The notes under the pieces were generated by a model. The model did no database searches and had not been told where the DNA came from. It was given only the letters and a program-made list of their open reading frames with translations. A DNA stretch of 64,000 nt from Geobacter sp. (GTDB taxonomy: Bacteria > Desulfobacterota > Desulfuromonadia > Geobacterales > Geobacteraceae): NCBI GenBank assembly GCA_003314535.1, contig POSG01000006.1:62001-126000 (forward strand), written 5' to 3'. Below, piece after piece: positions 45,266 through 54,063 of the stretch (position 1 is the stretch's first letter; every line of letters begins with the position of its first letter). A program made the position numbers and the translations under genes.

Positions 45266-45282
45266 TCCGAGATTCATGCCAA
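45266..45282 (-). promoter_or_regulatory. -24-type (sigma-54-like) promoter element of SYLF2 operon
   Basis: The minus strand reads TTGGCATGAATCTCGGA, identical to the element at 35824. The predicted transcript start lies about 58 nt before the SYLF2 ATG. Confidence 0.6.
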
Positions 45283-45377
45283 GTATCCCCATAGGGTGCG
45301 TTTCAGCGCAATATGCTGTAATCATTATAATTTTCAGGCAATGCGTTTGGACGTCGGGATTGGGCCGGGGAGCAGGG

Positions 45378-45412
45378 GGGCGATATTTCGCCCGAGATGC
45401 GATATGTCGTCC
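45378..45412. promoter_or_regulatory. Tandem palindromic activator site 3 (UAS)
   Basis: GGGCGATATTTC (45378-45389) and GATATGTCGTCC (45401-45412) are separated by exactly 11 bases; core centres are 19 bp apart. The near edge is 98 bp from the -24 element, against 99 bp for SYLF1. It lies in the 312-base gap between SYLF2 and the RiPP radical SAM gene, which otherwise shows no gene. Confidence 0.8.
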
Positions 45413-45510
45413 GCACTGGGCTTCAGGGGTGACCGGGCGTTGGAAAAGCATGGTGCGACCGGCGTCAGGCATCGGGCCGGTTCATTGGTTAAAGGTAATT
45501 ACGACAGACG

Positions 45511-46695
45511 TCAGTGAGTCGGTGTCTCTTGACAGAGGGCGCCATCAGCGCCGCGGAAAGCTGCAACCGTGTTATGACGCGCTTGGGAAACCGCCAATTC
45601 CTCCATTCCTTTGAAGAGAGTTCTATAGAGCCGACAGTAAGGGTCCTTGGACCGGATATCGCCATGGACCGAGTAGGACCGCACGGGACATCCTCCATGA
45701 CAGATGCCCAGATAGTCGCATTGAATGCAGTCCTCCTGCTGAATCAGGACCCCGGGCCTTTCCTGGAGCATTCTGCGGGCATCGCTGTTCCGGAGCATGG
45801 ATGAAAGGTCCGGGCCCTGGAAAATGTTCCCGAAACGGAATCCGGGATAGCTTGCCGCCCAGCAGTCGCACTGGGAGACATGGCCCAGCGGATCGATGCA
45901 GACGAAGCCATTGGCGCAGTTGTCCTGCCAGATGCAGAGCAGGTCCTTGTGCCCAAGGACGAAATATTCCATAAGGCTGCTGAAGGGACCTGCATGGACC
46001 CCTTTGGCGAGGCCCCTGTCGATCCAGATGGCCGCCAGATCCAGGAGAAAGCCGGCCAGTTGGTCCGAATCCAGCGGGTAGCCCTCCTTCACCTCATTGG
46101 ACTGCCCACCGGGGAAGGGGGTGTTGACCTGGAACTCGGTGATCTCCAATTCATCGACAAAACGGGAATAGAAGCGCTCCGCGCCCAGCTCCAGGGTTTT
46201 TGCGTTTGGTATGGCGATGACGCTGATCCGGATGCCCGCTTGCCGCGCTTCCCGCACTTTTCGGATCCAGAGGGCCTCGTATTCCCCTGGTCCGCCACCC
46301 GTGAGCCGACGGTGGAGATTGGGGAAATCCATGGAAGAGCCCACGCTGTTTCCGAACATCTCCGCCATGACCCTGCCCCATTTTCCGGAGTAACCGATCA
46401 TGTTCGACTGGAGGTAATTGACGACCTCTTTCTTCCGGGCTTCGGCACTCTTGCGTATGATGACATCTGCCCGTTCGAACCACTCCGGCGGCAGCGTCAT
46501 CACTTCGCCCCCCTGCCAGTAGATGGACAATCGCGCGATGGATTCCTGCTCCAGGAAGTCCATGACCTTTTCCATGAGGACCGCGAGTTGGTCGAGGGTG
46601 AGGTGCTGATCGGTTTTGTTCTCGAAACAGTATTCACAGTCGGCATTGCAGGCCAGGGTAGGGAGCAGGATCAGTGAAAAGTTGGTACCGGTCAT
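45511..46695 (-). CDS. Radical SAM/SPASM peptide-modifying enzyme of the AW(A/V)NR RiPP cluster
   Basis: 394 aa. The radical SAM cluster is Cys16, Cys20 and Cys23 (ACNADCEYC). The C-terminal SPASM domain shows DNCANGFVCIDPLGHVSQCDCWA and CIQCDYLGICHGGCPVR, providing ligands for auxiliary Fe-S clusters. This is the layout of RiPP maturases and anaerobic sulfatase maturases. ATG 46695 overlaps the stop of the partner gene (ATGA) and has GGAGAG upstream. The gene ends the minus-strand run that includes the repeat precursor, so the precursor is the likely substrate. Cyclophane formation at Trp-x-Asn is predicted, not shown. Confidence 0.85.
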   Translation of the reverse strand: MTGTNFSLILLPTLACNADCEYCFENKTDQHLTLDQLAVLMEKVMDFLEQESIARLSIYWQGGEVMTLPPEWFERADVIIRKSAEARKKEVVNYLQSNMIGYSGKWGRVMAEMFGNSVGSSMDFPNLHRRLTGGGPGEYEALWIRKVREARQAGIRISVIAIPNAKTLELGAERFYSRFVDELEITEFQVNTPFPGGQSNEVKEGYPLDSDQLAGFLLDLAAIWIDRGLAKGVHAGPFSSLMEYFVLGHKDLLCIWQDNCANGFVCIDPLGHVSQCDCWAASYPGFRFGNIFQGPDLSSMLRNSDARRMLQERPGVLIQQEDCIQCDYLGICHGGCPVRSYSVHGDIRSKDPYCRLYRTLFKGMEELAVSQARHNTVAAFRGADGALCQETPTH

Positions 46696-47519
46696 ATCGG
46701 CTCTCCTTCCGGAGAAGGCAACGAGGCCATATCCGCCCGCAATTCCTCGGCCGCACTGCGCAGGGTTTGCATCAGCGCCTTCACGCCGCTGCAACGATAC
46801 TCTCTGCGCGGCCACTTGAAGTATCCCATGCACTGCAAGAGGAACTCGCATCCTGCGCATTCGTCTGTTCCGGTGGCCAGCCCGTTCCGCAATTCTCTCA
46901 GGAACGCGAAAAACCCCTGTGTGGATTCCACCCCCGCCAGCCGACCGGGCAGCTTCTCCTCCCCTCGCTCGGTGATGAAGCGGTTCAGGGAAGGGTCTTC
47001 CTCCTGGATGGCCCAGAGCGTAACCGGATCCCGGTGGTAGAATGCCATGAACAGGCTGTGAAAGAACTCGACCGGCTCGGAAACCATTGTCTGGTGGAGA
47101 TAGAATTGTGCTATCCGCTGCATTTCATCCGTCAGCGCCTCGTCGGGCTGCCCGCCCTCCACCTTGACCGCGAAGTTCAGGGAGACCGCCAGCTTCACCA
47201 CGTTGCCGAATCCGGGAACGAGAGGGACGGAAACCCTGAGGGGATGAACGGCAAGCAGGGGGGCGTACCGGTACAGGAGGGGAAGGTCCCGGCAGGGGTC
47301 GGAAACGACCAGGTCCACCGGGATGCCATGCCCCCATGCCATCAGGGCGCCAATTCCGCCATTCAGGGAAAGCAGCTTAATGAAGGAAATATTTCCCAGA
47401 TCCAAGTCGGTGACGTTTTCCACGAGTTCCGCCGGATCAGGGGAGCGGACAATCGCCTTTCGCCCGTGAAAGGCGGCGACCAGCGAGGCCGGGATGTCGT
47501 AGGCAATTGTATTCGTCAC
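46692..47519 (-). CDS. RiPP-cluster partner protein with SPASM-like cysteine cluster
   Basis: 275 aa from a GTG start at 47519 (GGAGA seven bases upstream); a TTG at 47570 is the only earlier in-frame start. No radical SAM CxxxCxxC is present. The N-terminal half is mixed alpha/beta (LGNISFIKLLSLNGGIGALM). The C-terminal part has a Cys-rich motif CAGC-x5-C and later YRCSG, similar to SPASM/Fe-S ligand patterns. It is translationally coupled to the radical SAM gene by a 4-bp overlap. A role in precursor recognition or as an electron/cluster partner is inferred. I do not recognise a named family. Confidence 0.65.
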   Translation of the reverse strand: MTNTIAYDIPASLVAAFHGRKAIVRSPDPAELVENVTDLDLGNISFIKLLSLNGGIGALMAWGHGIPVDLVVSDPCRDLPLLYRYAPLLAVHPLRVSVPLVPGFGNVVKLAVSLNFAVKVEGGQPDEALTDEMQRIAQFYLHQTMVSEPVEFFHSLFMAFYHRDPVTLWAIQEEDPSLNRFITERGEEKLPGRLAGVESTQGFFAFLRELRNGLATGTDECAGCEFLLQCMGYFKWPRREYRCSGVKALMQTLRSAAEELRADMASLPSPEGEPI

Positions 47520-47573
47520 GTTCGTTCTCCACCATCTGTTCCGGTAGATATGCGTTTCCCCGGAGATCAACCG

Positions 47574-47918
47574 CTAATAGCGGTTGACCCAGGCGCCTCC
47601 GCGATTGGCCCAGGCACTGCCCCGATTGGCCCATGCGCCGCCCCGGTTCGCCCAGGCGCCTCCGCCTCCGGCCCGGTTCGCCCAGGCGCCGCCCCCGCCT
47701 GCCCGGTTCGCCCATGCGCCGCCTCCTACGGGCCGGTTTGCCCAGGCGCCGCCGTACGACTCCTTTCCGCCCGAGAACAGCGCTGCTCCTCCGGCGGCGA
47801 CTCCGACTACGATTTTTGACCATTTGCCAAGGCTGATAAGCAATTCCCGGCGACTGAACAACCCTCTTTTAGCGGTACCGCACTCTCCGGCATCCTTTGA
47901 TTTCAACTCATCTTCCAT
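47574..47918 (-). CDS. RiPP precursor with seven AW(A/V)NR core repeats and Tat-like leader
   Basis: 114 aa. The leader (about 1-55) contains FSRRELLISLGKWSK followed by a hydrophobic stretch (IVVGVAAGGAALF), which looks like a twin-arginine export signal. From about residue 56 the protein is glycine-rich with six AWANR units and a final AWVNR just before the terminal Tyr. AGGAGG six bases before the ATG fixes the start. The DNA of the repeats (47580-47745) is a direct-repeat tract. Adjacent genes supply a radical SAM/SPASM enzyme and a partner. The pattern matches substrates of three-residue-cyclophane-forming radical SAM enzymes, where Trp is linked to the Asn two positions on. Confidence 0.8.
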   Translation of the reverse strand: MEDELKSKDAGECGTAKRGLFSRRELLISLGKWSKIVVGVAAGGAALFSGGKESYGGAWANRPVGGGAWANRAGGGGAWANRAGGGGAWANRGGAWANRGSAWANRGGAWVNRY

Positions 47919-48017
47919 GACTGACCTCCTGTTGGAAAACCGCAGAAGAAAAAGAATACCTTCTTCGCGGTATCTTGATCTGTCCCTTTACTATGTCTCG
48001 TTCAGGAACGTTCTACC

Positions 48018-48449
48018 TCACTTCGGATGCTTCTCATCCAGAACACCCAGCCTGGAAAAGTGCAAGGCAAGGAAGCGCCATTTCCCTTTTTCCTGCTGCA
48101 GGGTTCCTGAAACGTTGAAAGCGACCTCTTTCGTCTCGCCCTTTACCTTGCCTTTGACGGTGTACTCGGCGGCAAACCAGGCTACATCATGCCTGGAACC
48201 GGCTGAAACCCAATTGTAGGTGAATCCAGCCGTTCCTTTTTCAAATTTGTTGAAGAACTGGGTGTATGCCCCCTCGATCCCTTCCCGCCCCCGATAGATT
48301 TCTCCGGGGCCGGTTCCCATCAGGAAGATTTGGTTTCCCGAGACGTAGGTCTTCATTATCCCCTTGATGTCCTGTGCGTCGAATGCCGCGTCATGCTGCT
48401 CCAGCAGAGCGGTAACCTGGCCCACCAACTTTGCGCCTTGATCCTCCAT
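48018..48449 (-). CDS. NTF2-like/SnoaL-type protein
   Basis: 143 aa, cytoplasmic, one cone-shaped NTF2-like domain: HDAAFDAQDIKGIMKTYVSGNQI at the N-terminal helices and WRFLALHFSRLGVLDEKHP at the last strand. The DUF4440/SnoaL superfamily includes enzymes and ligand-binding subunits; no active site is assigned. AAAGGAG before the ATG. It is encoded between the sulfatase maturase and the RiPP precursor, so it may have an accessory role there. Confidence 0.75.
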   Translation of the reverse strand: MEDQGAKLVGQVTALLEQHDAAFDAQDIKGIMKTYVSGNQIFLMGTGPGEIYRGREGIEGAYTQFFNKFEKGTAGFTYNWVSAGSRHDVAWFAAEYTVKGKVKGETKEVAFNVSGTLQQEKGKWRFLALHFSRLGVLDEKHPK

Positions 48450-48544
48450 ACGTTTCTCCTTTCATGTGATAGTGCCCCCTCGACGGAAATCTGCGCCGGC
48501 ATGATACCCATGGCTGATATCATTGCGCCCTCACCAACTCGACA

Positions 48545-49825
48545 TCAATGGTCTCGCCTGATCACCAGCGGCCCTTTTACCGCATCCATCACGCAGGAAG
48601 GAGGGAGCCCGTTCTCAAGCAGCGTGGCCATCACCCGCAGGTACTTGCGTATATGCCTGAAGAACTTCCTGTACCCCGCGCAGAGGTAATGCAGTCCCGG
48701 TTCGGAATGGCACGTCTCCAGGAAACGGTGCTTGGGGCACCCACCCCGGCAGGCCGCCAGCACCTCGCATTTTGCGCACTGCCTGGGCAGGGCCGATTCC
48801 TTGTTCACTCCGAAACCGGACCTGATCGACTTTTCGACCATGGCGGCCAGATCGTCAACCAGGATGTTTCCGAGCCGGTAGTCCGGGTAGACATGGTGGT
48901 CGCAGGAGAACAGGTCGCCGTCATGCTCCAGAACGACCGAACGGCCGCACTGCCGGGCATGGGTGCAGACCGGCGAAGGGTTGCCTATCCAGGCATTGAG
49001 CGCCCACTCGAAGTTCATCACAAAGACCGTACCCACGTCCTGGCGGACCCATTCCTCGTAGATCGCTATCAGGAAATCCCCGTATTCTCCGGGGATCACC
49101 GACCATGGGGTCGCCTCCCTGTTCCGCTCCTGCCTGTCCAGCGCGGCCGGTGCGGCAAGGCTCAGTCCCAGCTCCCTGGCCGAGTCTCCGGGAAGGCGCT
49201 CAATAATTGGGGCGAACTGGATAAACTTCACGCCTTCATCCTTCAGGAAACGGTAGACGTCAAGTGGTTTCGCCGCGGTCTCACGGGCAACGCTGGCCAT
49301 GACGTTGAACGCTACCCCATGCTTCTTCAACAGCCGCAACCCGCGCATCACGGAATTGAATGTGCCGTTCCCGGCGCGGTCGCGGCGGAAAAGGTCATGA
49401 ATCTCCCGTGGTCCGTCCAGGCTGATTCCCACCATGAATCCGTGCCGTTTCAGGAAACGGCACCATTCGTCGTCCAGCAGGGTGCCGTTGGTCTGCAGGG
49501 AGTTGGTGATGGTTTTGCGGCCGGCGAAGGGGGCCTGCAGCTGGACAACCCTCCTGAAAAAGTCCACCCCCAGAAGGGTCGGCTCGCCCCCCTGCCAGAC
49601 AAAATCCACATCCGGTGCAGGCTGGGCAGCTACATAGCTCCTGATGAAAGTTGAAAGGACCTCGTCCGGCATCCGGAAATCCTCGCCGGCGCCGTACAGC
49701 GCCTGCTTTTCGAGATAAAAGCAGTAGGCGCAATCCAGATTGCACGCCGGCCCTATGGGCTTCGCGACCACGTGGATGCCGTGGGCGACCTGGCCTGATC
49801 GATTGTTTTCCTGTCCGGCATTCAT
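48545..49825 (-). CDS. Anaerobic sulfatase-maturating enzyme (anSME-type radical SAM/SPASM)
   Basis: 426 aa. Radical SAM Cys28, Cys32 and Cys35 (ACNLDCAYCFYLEK), the anSME hallmarks VWQGGEPTLLGVDFF and SLQTNGTLLDDEWCRF, GISLDGPREIHD, and a complete SPASM region (CGRSVVLEHDGDLFSCDHHVY, then CAKCEVLAACRGGCPKHRF). These enzymes oxidise a Cys or Ser in sulfatases to formylglycine without oxygen. A Ser-type sulfatase is encoded at 55116-57011 in the same direction, so the pair fits. No good ribosome binding site is visible at ATG 49825. Confidence 0.92.
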   Translation of the reverse strand: MNAGQENNRSGQVAHGIHVVAKPIGPACNLDCAYCFYLEKQALYGAGEDFRMPDEVLSTFIRSYVAAQPAPDVDFVWQGGEPTLLGVDFFRRVVQLQAPFAGRKTITNSLQTNGTLLDDEWCRFLKRHGFMVGISLDGPREIHDLFRRDRAGNGTFNSVMRGLRLLKKHGVAFNVMASVARETAAKPLDVYRFLKDEGVKFIQFAPIIERLPGDSARELGLSLAAPAALDRQERNREATPWSVIPGEYGDFLIAIYEEWVRQDVGTVFVMNFEWALNAWIGNPSPVCTHARQCGRSVVLEHDGDLFSCDHHVYPDYRLGNILVDDLAAMVEKSIRSGFGVNKESALPRQCAKCEVLAACRGGCPKHRFLETCHSEPGLHYLCAGYRKFFRHIRKYLRVMATLLENGLPPSCVMDAVKGPLVIRRDH

Positions 49826-49887
49826 GATAAGTAAGTATACCTTTCGTCAATCCATTTGCCGGGCTTTGTGATAAATCATGATTTTTA

Positions 49888-50688
49888 TCACCTCTTCCAG
49901 AATTCGGGATATATGAACGACACCCCGGCCGTAATCCCGTATTTCGGAGAAGGCCCATCGGTGGTGATGTTCCAGAACGGCTGCAAGGAACAGCTCACCT
50001 GTTGCCGGCCGATGCGGAAAACTCGCCCCACGCCCAGGTCTATCGGCAGCGTCTGCCGGCCGGTCTTCCAATTGAAGAACAACTGGGGCTGCGACCGGAT
50101 GAACCAGCCGTTGCCCAGTCGATAGGTTATGAAGGGCTGAAGGATCATGGCGTTCGCATCCTTCCGGTCGCTGTCGCCGGCAAATGAGACTGGGTTCTGC
50201 AACAACAAGCCCACCAGCCACTTTTCAGGCACGAAAGCGACCAGCGCGGCCGGCCCCACCTGCCATTTGCCCTGTCCGGTCAGGGTTTCGCTGGCTGTCG
50301 GGAACACGAACGTCGGACCGACGCCCCAGATGAACCTGCTCCCTGCGTGGAGAATGACTATATCGAGGAACCGCAGGTCGCCGAGCCCGGTCATTTCGCC
50401 GGGAACCGTCACCGCCGCTGGAAGGGTCAGGAGTGAAAGCTGCGGGAAGGGAAGCAGGCGATATTTGGGGAACGGCATGGTCACGGCCAGCGTGAAGGTA
50501 TTGCCGTCGCCGTCCAGTCCCTTGAATTCCGGCACATATGTATCCTGCAGCCGGATCTGCATGATGGACGATATGGGGGCGCTGGCCTGCTTGACGATAT
50601 TCGGCTGGTCAGTGCCGACCGGTTTGCCCTCGTCGGCATGCGCGCCGCTCAGGATTGCAAAGGCGCTCAGGAACGCGGCAGCCATCAT
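49888..50688 (-). CDS. Outer-membrane beta-barrel (transporter-like) protein
   Basis: 266 aa from ATG 50688 (AGAGGA six bases upstream); an earlier TTG at 50730 is less likely. Signal peptide ends SGAHADEG. Mature part has alternating strands (FIWGVGPTFVFPTASETL, GLLLQNPVSF, WFIRSQPQLFFNW) like proteins often misnamed neuromedin-U transporters. It probably forms a small outer-membrane channel. It sits between a lipase-like gene and the sulfatase maturase. Confidence 0.75.
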   Translation of the reverse strand: MMAAAFLSAFAILSGAHADEGKPVGTDQPNIVKQASAPISSIMQIRLQDTYVPEFKGLDGDGNTFTLAVTMPFPKYRLLPFPQLSLLTLPAAVTVPGEMTGLGDLRFLDIVILHAGSRFIWGVGPTFVFPTASETLTGQGKWQVGPAALVAFVPEKWLVGLLLQNPVSFAGDSDRKDANAMILQPFITYRLGNGWFIRSQPQLFFNWKTGRQTLPIDLGVGRVFRIGRQQVSCSLQPFWNITTDGPSPKYGITAGVSFIYPEFWKR

Positions 50689-50812
50689 TGTCCATCCTCT
50701 ATAAGTACCCACCAGTGAGAATACCCCCAACCAGGATTGAGATCATCGGTCCTGAAAAAGTTCTGCCTTATATTGCTCATGTATTGGTGCGGCGGATTGA
50801 CCGCACCGGCCA

Positions 50813-52723
50813 TTAATGAACCTGTTCATGCATCGCAGCCGGAAGTTCTGGACGTGCCGGCTCTGCTTGCGCGGGCCCGGTAACGTGAACGCCCAGGTGT
50901 TCCAGGAGAATCCGCCGCACCTCCTCGATGGTGAAGGGGTGCCCCTGGCATGAGTGCTTGCTCCTGACGATGAACTCGGAATCCATCCCTTCCAGGTGGG
51001 CGCTGGTATATTTGACCACACCATCGTCTCCCTCTGGCGGCGTGCTTTCATCCTTTATGGCGATAATCGAATGCCCTTGTATTCCCGGTCCAAGGGGGAT
51101 ATCAGCCAACGCCTTGAGCAACGGGTTGTCCGGAGACATGCCGTCAATACTGGTGGGGGTTTTCCCCTGCAGCTGTCTTTTTACGTCATCGGACAACAGC
51201 CCGCCGAAGTCGGTTACTTTGGAGAGCACTGTGCGCGGCAGCCTCACCAGTTTTGTTATGAGCTTCCTTACCAGTTGCGTGCTGAGGAAACTCCCGCGGT
51301 GCGGAGTGGCGATGAAAACGACCTGTTCCACGAACGGCAGCGGTTTCAAGACCAGGAACTCACGTATCTGCTTTCTGTTCGTTTCCGAGGTTTTGAGGTC
51401 TCCGATGCCTTTCCCGGTCATCGCGCGCACCAGGTTATCGCCCGTATCGACTGCGGTCAATTTGGTCAGCAGCCCCCCCTGGCTATGACCGATGATCACC
51501 ATCTGCCGCAGTGCCCCATCCTTGCCTTCAGGATCAAGCGTTGCGACCTTTTCCTGCAGGGCGGTCCGCAGGTCGCCTGCCGATATGACAACCGGATTGT
51601 TGCTCTTGTAAACAAAGTACCAGAACTGGAATTTTATCCTGATCATCGGATCGCGGTACAGGGTATTGAACATTTCGGCCCACCAGACCGGGCTGCTGGC
51701 GGTGCCGTGCACGAGGACCACCGGTATGCGTCCCGGCTGGTAAGGCCCGAGTTGATAGAGACCGCTGGGAATCGAGCTGAACTCCTTGCCCAGGAATGCG
51801 CCGATGCCGAAGCTCCACAGTTGCGAGCCTTCCAGCTTGTAGGAGAGAACAGTCGACATGTCGGTTTCAAGCGGAATGCTTTTTCCCTTGACGTCGACAT
51901 CGCTCACATCAAAGGTCGAGTAGAATTCCAGTGAAGCGTGGGCAGCTCCTGTCTTGAACTCTGCGAGCCTGCTGTCCGCTCTCAGAAAGACGGTCACCGG
52001 TTCAGCCACGCCGCCGATGATTGCGCCGGTGCTCGATTTCTTGAGCCCTATCAGCGGCATTCCCATCCCGGGAGCCCTGTTCCGGTTGCTGAGTCCACGC
52101 ACGGCATACTTCTCTGCAGGCTCGAACCTTTCGAATTCCTCGAATTTCGAGGGGAAGGTTTCAGTGTTGCGGGAAATGGCGAGCCTGCCGATGGGCAGGC
52201 TTCGCGTCTGTGCGTCGAGAAAGAGTCTGCCATCATCGCCCGTCGAAAACCCGCGCCAGAGGGAAAAGTTGTAGAGGTTGGCGGCCGTGCGCAGACGCGG
52301 ATCCAGTTCGTGCGGCGGAGGCTCCGGGCGATCCCCCAGGAGAAACTGGTACGAATATATCGCTGCAAGGAGGAAATAGTCCGCGGCATCTTTCAGTTCG
52401 GAAGGATCTTCGCTCTTTGCCAGCTGTTCGCCGTGCAGGTAGGCTGTTTCCGCCAATGCGAAGAGAATGTCCCGGCGATCGTCGGTCAGCGCCTTGTCGT
52501 GAAGGTCTGCGATTGCCTCGGCCGGTGAATCCCTGAATTTCTTCGAAAGATTGAACCGGTTCAGGACGATGTTGGTGTCATTGCTGACAACGCCGCTGCT
52601 CAGGGGATTCGCGAAAGAGTCATGGTAGGCCTCCCGTGGTGATACGACTTTTACGCCGACCGGCGTAGCGCAGCCAGCCAGAAAGATGAGCAGCATCAAC
52701 ATAAACGGAACAAATCGTCTCAT
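50813..52723 (-). CDS. Lipoprotein with alpha/beta-hydrolase (lipase-like) domain
   Basis: 636 aa from ATG 52723 (GGAGG about ten bases upstream; an ATG three codons earlier abuts it). Lipobox LAGC. The N-terminal half is helical with no recognised domain. The C-terminal half is an alpha/beta hydrolase with IPVVLVHGTASSPVWW (oxyanion region), the nucleophile elbow GHSQGG and a possible catalytic His in HSCQGHPF. Outer-membrane-anchored esterase or lipase is likely; the substrate may be lipid, sulfate ester carrier or phospholipid. It is part of the sulfatase-to-RiPP gene run. Confidence 0.82.
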   Translation of the reverse strand: MRRFVPFMLMLLIFLAGCATPVGVKVVSPREAYHDSFANPLSSGVVSNDTNIVLNRFNLSKKFRDSPAEAIADLHDKALTDDRRDILFALAETAYLHGEQLAKSEDPSELKDAADYFLLAAIYSYQFLLGDRPEPPPHELDPRLRTAANLYNFSLWRGFSTGDDGRLFLDAQTRSLPIGRLAISRNTETFPSKFEEFERFEPAEKYAVRGLSNRNRAPGMGMPLIGLKKSSTGAIIGGVAEPVTVFLRADSRLAEFKTGAAHASLEFYSTFDVSDVDVKGKSIPLETDMSTVLSYKLEGSQLWSFGIGAFLGKEFSSIPSGLYQLGPYQPGRIPVVLVHGTASSPVWWAEMFNTLYRDPMIRIKFQFWYFVYKSNNPVVISAGDLRTALQEKVATLDPEGKDGALRQMVIIGHSQGGLLTKLTAVDTGDNLVRAMTGKGIGDLKTSETNRKQIREFLVLKPLPFVEQVVFIATPHRGSFLSTQLVRKLITKLVRLPRTVLSKVTDFGGLLSDDVKRQLQGKTPTSIDGMSPDNPLLKALADIPLGPGIQGHSIIAIKDESTPPEGDDGVVKYTSAHLEGMDSEFIVRSKHSCQGHPFTIEEVRRILLEHLGVHVTGPAQAEPARPELPAAMHEQVH

Positions 52724-52818
52724 CACTCTCATCCTCCGGCAAATCACGGTCTAGTATCCCGTGCGGTCGTGCAGCAGCCGTGCATCGGGTTATGGCGGAG
52801 AAGTCCGGCAGTCGGGCT

Positions 52819-53871
52819 TCATTGACGACGCACTTCTGCCTTTTCCATGCCTGGCAGCCCCTCGCGGATACGCAGGGAAAAGTCCGGATCCCTGCCCGCC
52901 CGCTGGGCCTTGGGATTGATGTAGCTCAGCTTCTTCAATTCGGCGAAGGGCAGGCTGGTGTCCACCGTGCCCCGCTGATACATCATCTCGTCGACGAAAC
53001 CGTTGACGATTATCCTCCAGTCGAACCTGGCGTTCCGGGCATAGGGCGCGGTGTGCCCACGGATGTTGGTGGTGCAGTTGCTGGTGAGGGCGTTGTACCA
53101 CTCGGCCCGGTCGTGAATCCGGTTGACCTGCCGCAGGTAATCGAGGAAAACCTTGCGGATAAGCTCCGGTTCCGCCTTGAGCCGGTAGAGGTAGACATCT
53201 TCTTTGCGGTAATTTGTCCGCAGCCCCACCACGTCCCGCTCGTCAGCCACGACATAGGTAAGCTCGTATTGCTTGAAGAAGCCCTTAATCGCTGAGTACG
53301 CCTCCCCCTTTTCCTTGCGGGTCTCGATGGAGAAGCAGACCTGCCCCTGGCCTTCGAAACCGAAACTGAACATGGTATGGGCGATATACGGGGACCCCCA
53401 GTAGACCAGGAAAAGGTCGACACTCTTTAGCCTGTCGAGGTCGAATGTCCGGTCGTAATAATGGCATTCATAGTCGGTTTCGCTCCGGTAGTCGCAGTTC
53501 CGGATGTTGTGGATGGTTACTTTGTTGCCAGAGATGGTCGCGCTGGGAAGCACTGCCACGTCAGGCTGCCAGTCCCGGTTGTTGGAAGGGGGAATGGTGA
53601 ACCACCATGCAAGGACCAGAGCGAAGATGCAGAAGGAGGCGATGGCTCCCCTGCGCCGGGGCTTCACCAGGAGTGGGAGGAGCAGGGCCATGCAGCCGAA
53701 CGTTCCCGCAGCCCATGGCCGCAGTGACGGAGGGAGGTTGGAGTACCATATGGCCAGCGTTCCCCAACCGGTCGCCATCAGCAGGAGCAGCCAGACGAAC
53801 ATCCAGCCGATTATCCTTCCGGGTCGGGTGGGGCGTCCTGTCTCTTGTGCGCATGAAGGGTTGAGTGACAT
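52819..53871 (-). CDS. DUF4105 (Lnb-like) membrane/periplasmic protein
   Basis: 350 aa from ATG 53871 (GGGGAAG upstream; an in-frame ATG five codons earlier is the alternative). About three hydrophobic helices in the first 110 residues are followed by a periplasmic DUF4105 domain. Its key phrases are SVDLFLVYWGSPYIAHTMFSFGFE, YNALTSNCTTNI with the conserved Cys, and a C-terminal RIREGLPGMEK. The family resembles papain-like NlpC/P60 peptidases or acyltransferases, with Cys and His in the expected order. Its substrate is unknown. Confidence 0.8.
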   Translation of the reverse strand: MSLNPSCAQETGRPTRPGRIIGWMFVWLLLLMATGWGTLAIWYSNLPPSLRPWAAGTFGCMALLLPLLVKPRRRGAIASFCIFALVLAWWFTIPPSNNRDWQPDVAVLPSATISGNKVTIHNIRNCDYRSETDYECHYYDRTFDLDRLKSVDLFLVYWGSPYIAHTMFSFGFEGQGQVCFSIETRKEKGEAYSAIKGFFKQYELTYVVADERDVVGLRTNYRKEDVYLYRLKAEPELIRKVFLDYLRQVNRIHDRAEWYNALTSNCTTNIRGHTAPYARNARFDWRIIVNGFVDEMMYQRGTVDTSLPFAELKKLSYINPKAQRAGRDPDFSLRIREGLPGMEKAEVRRQ

Positions 53872-54063
53872 GTTCTTCCCCGTCATTTATTCAAAGATGC
53901 CTGCGGACGCACGGTGCAAGCCTCCCGGGGTGCCTGTCATTAAGCTGCATCATCATCATAAACCGTACCTGAGGTTGCAGGAACCATATCAGGGAGTTTT
54001 TCACGACCCTGCCGGACAATTTGATGCTGTCAGGGTTGTAAGCCACTGTTTCAGCAAGATGTC

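Noticed and set aside
47580-47745. Direct-repeat tract resembling a CRISPR array
   Set aside because: The repeats are in frame, encode AWANR units, and vary by single codons; there are no constant-length unique spacers and no cas genes.
46674-47819. 381-codon plus-strand frame over the RiPP genes
   Set aside because: Composition is low-complexity Arg/Pro/Gly with no domain, produced by the antisense of the glycine-rich repeats and the two maturation genes.
45511-47918. Naming the RiPP cluster as a GrrM- or GeoRSP-type system
   Set aside because: The repeat motif, Tat-like leader and Cys-rich partner do not let me assign it to either named system from sequence alone.
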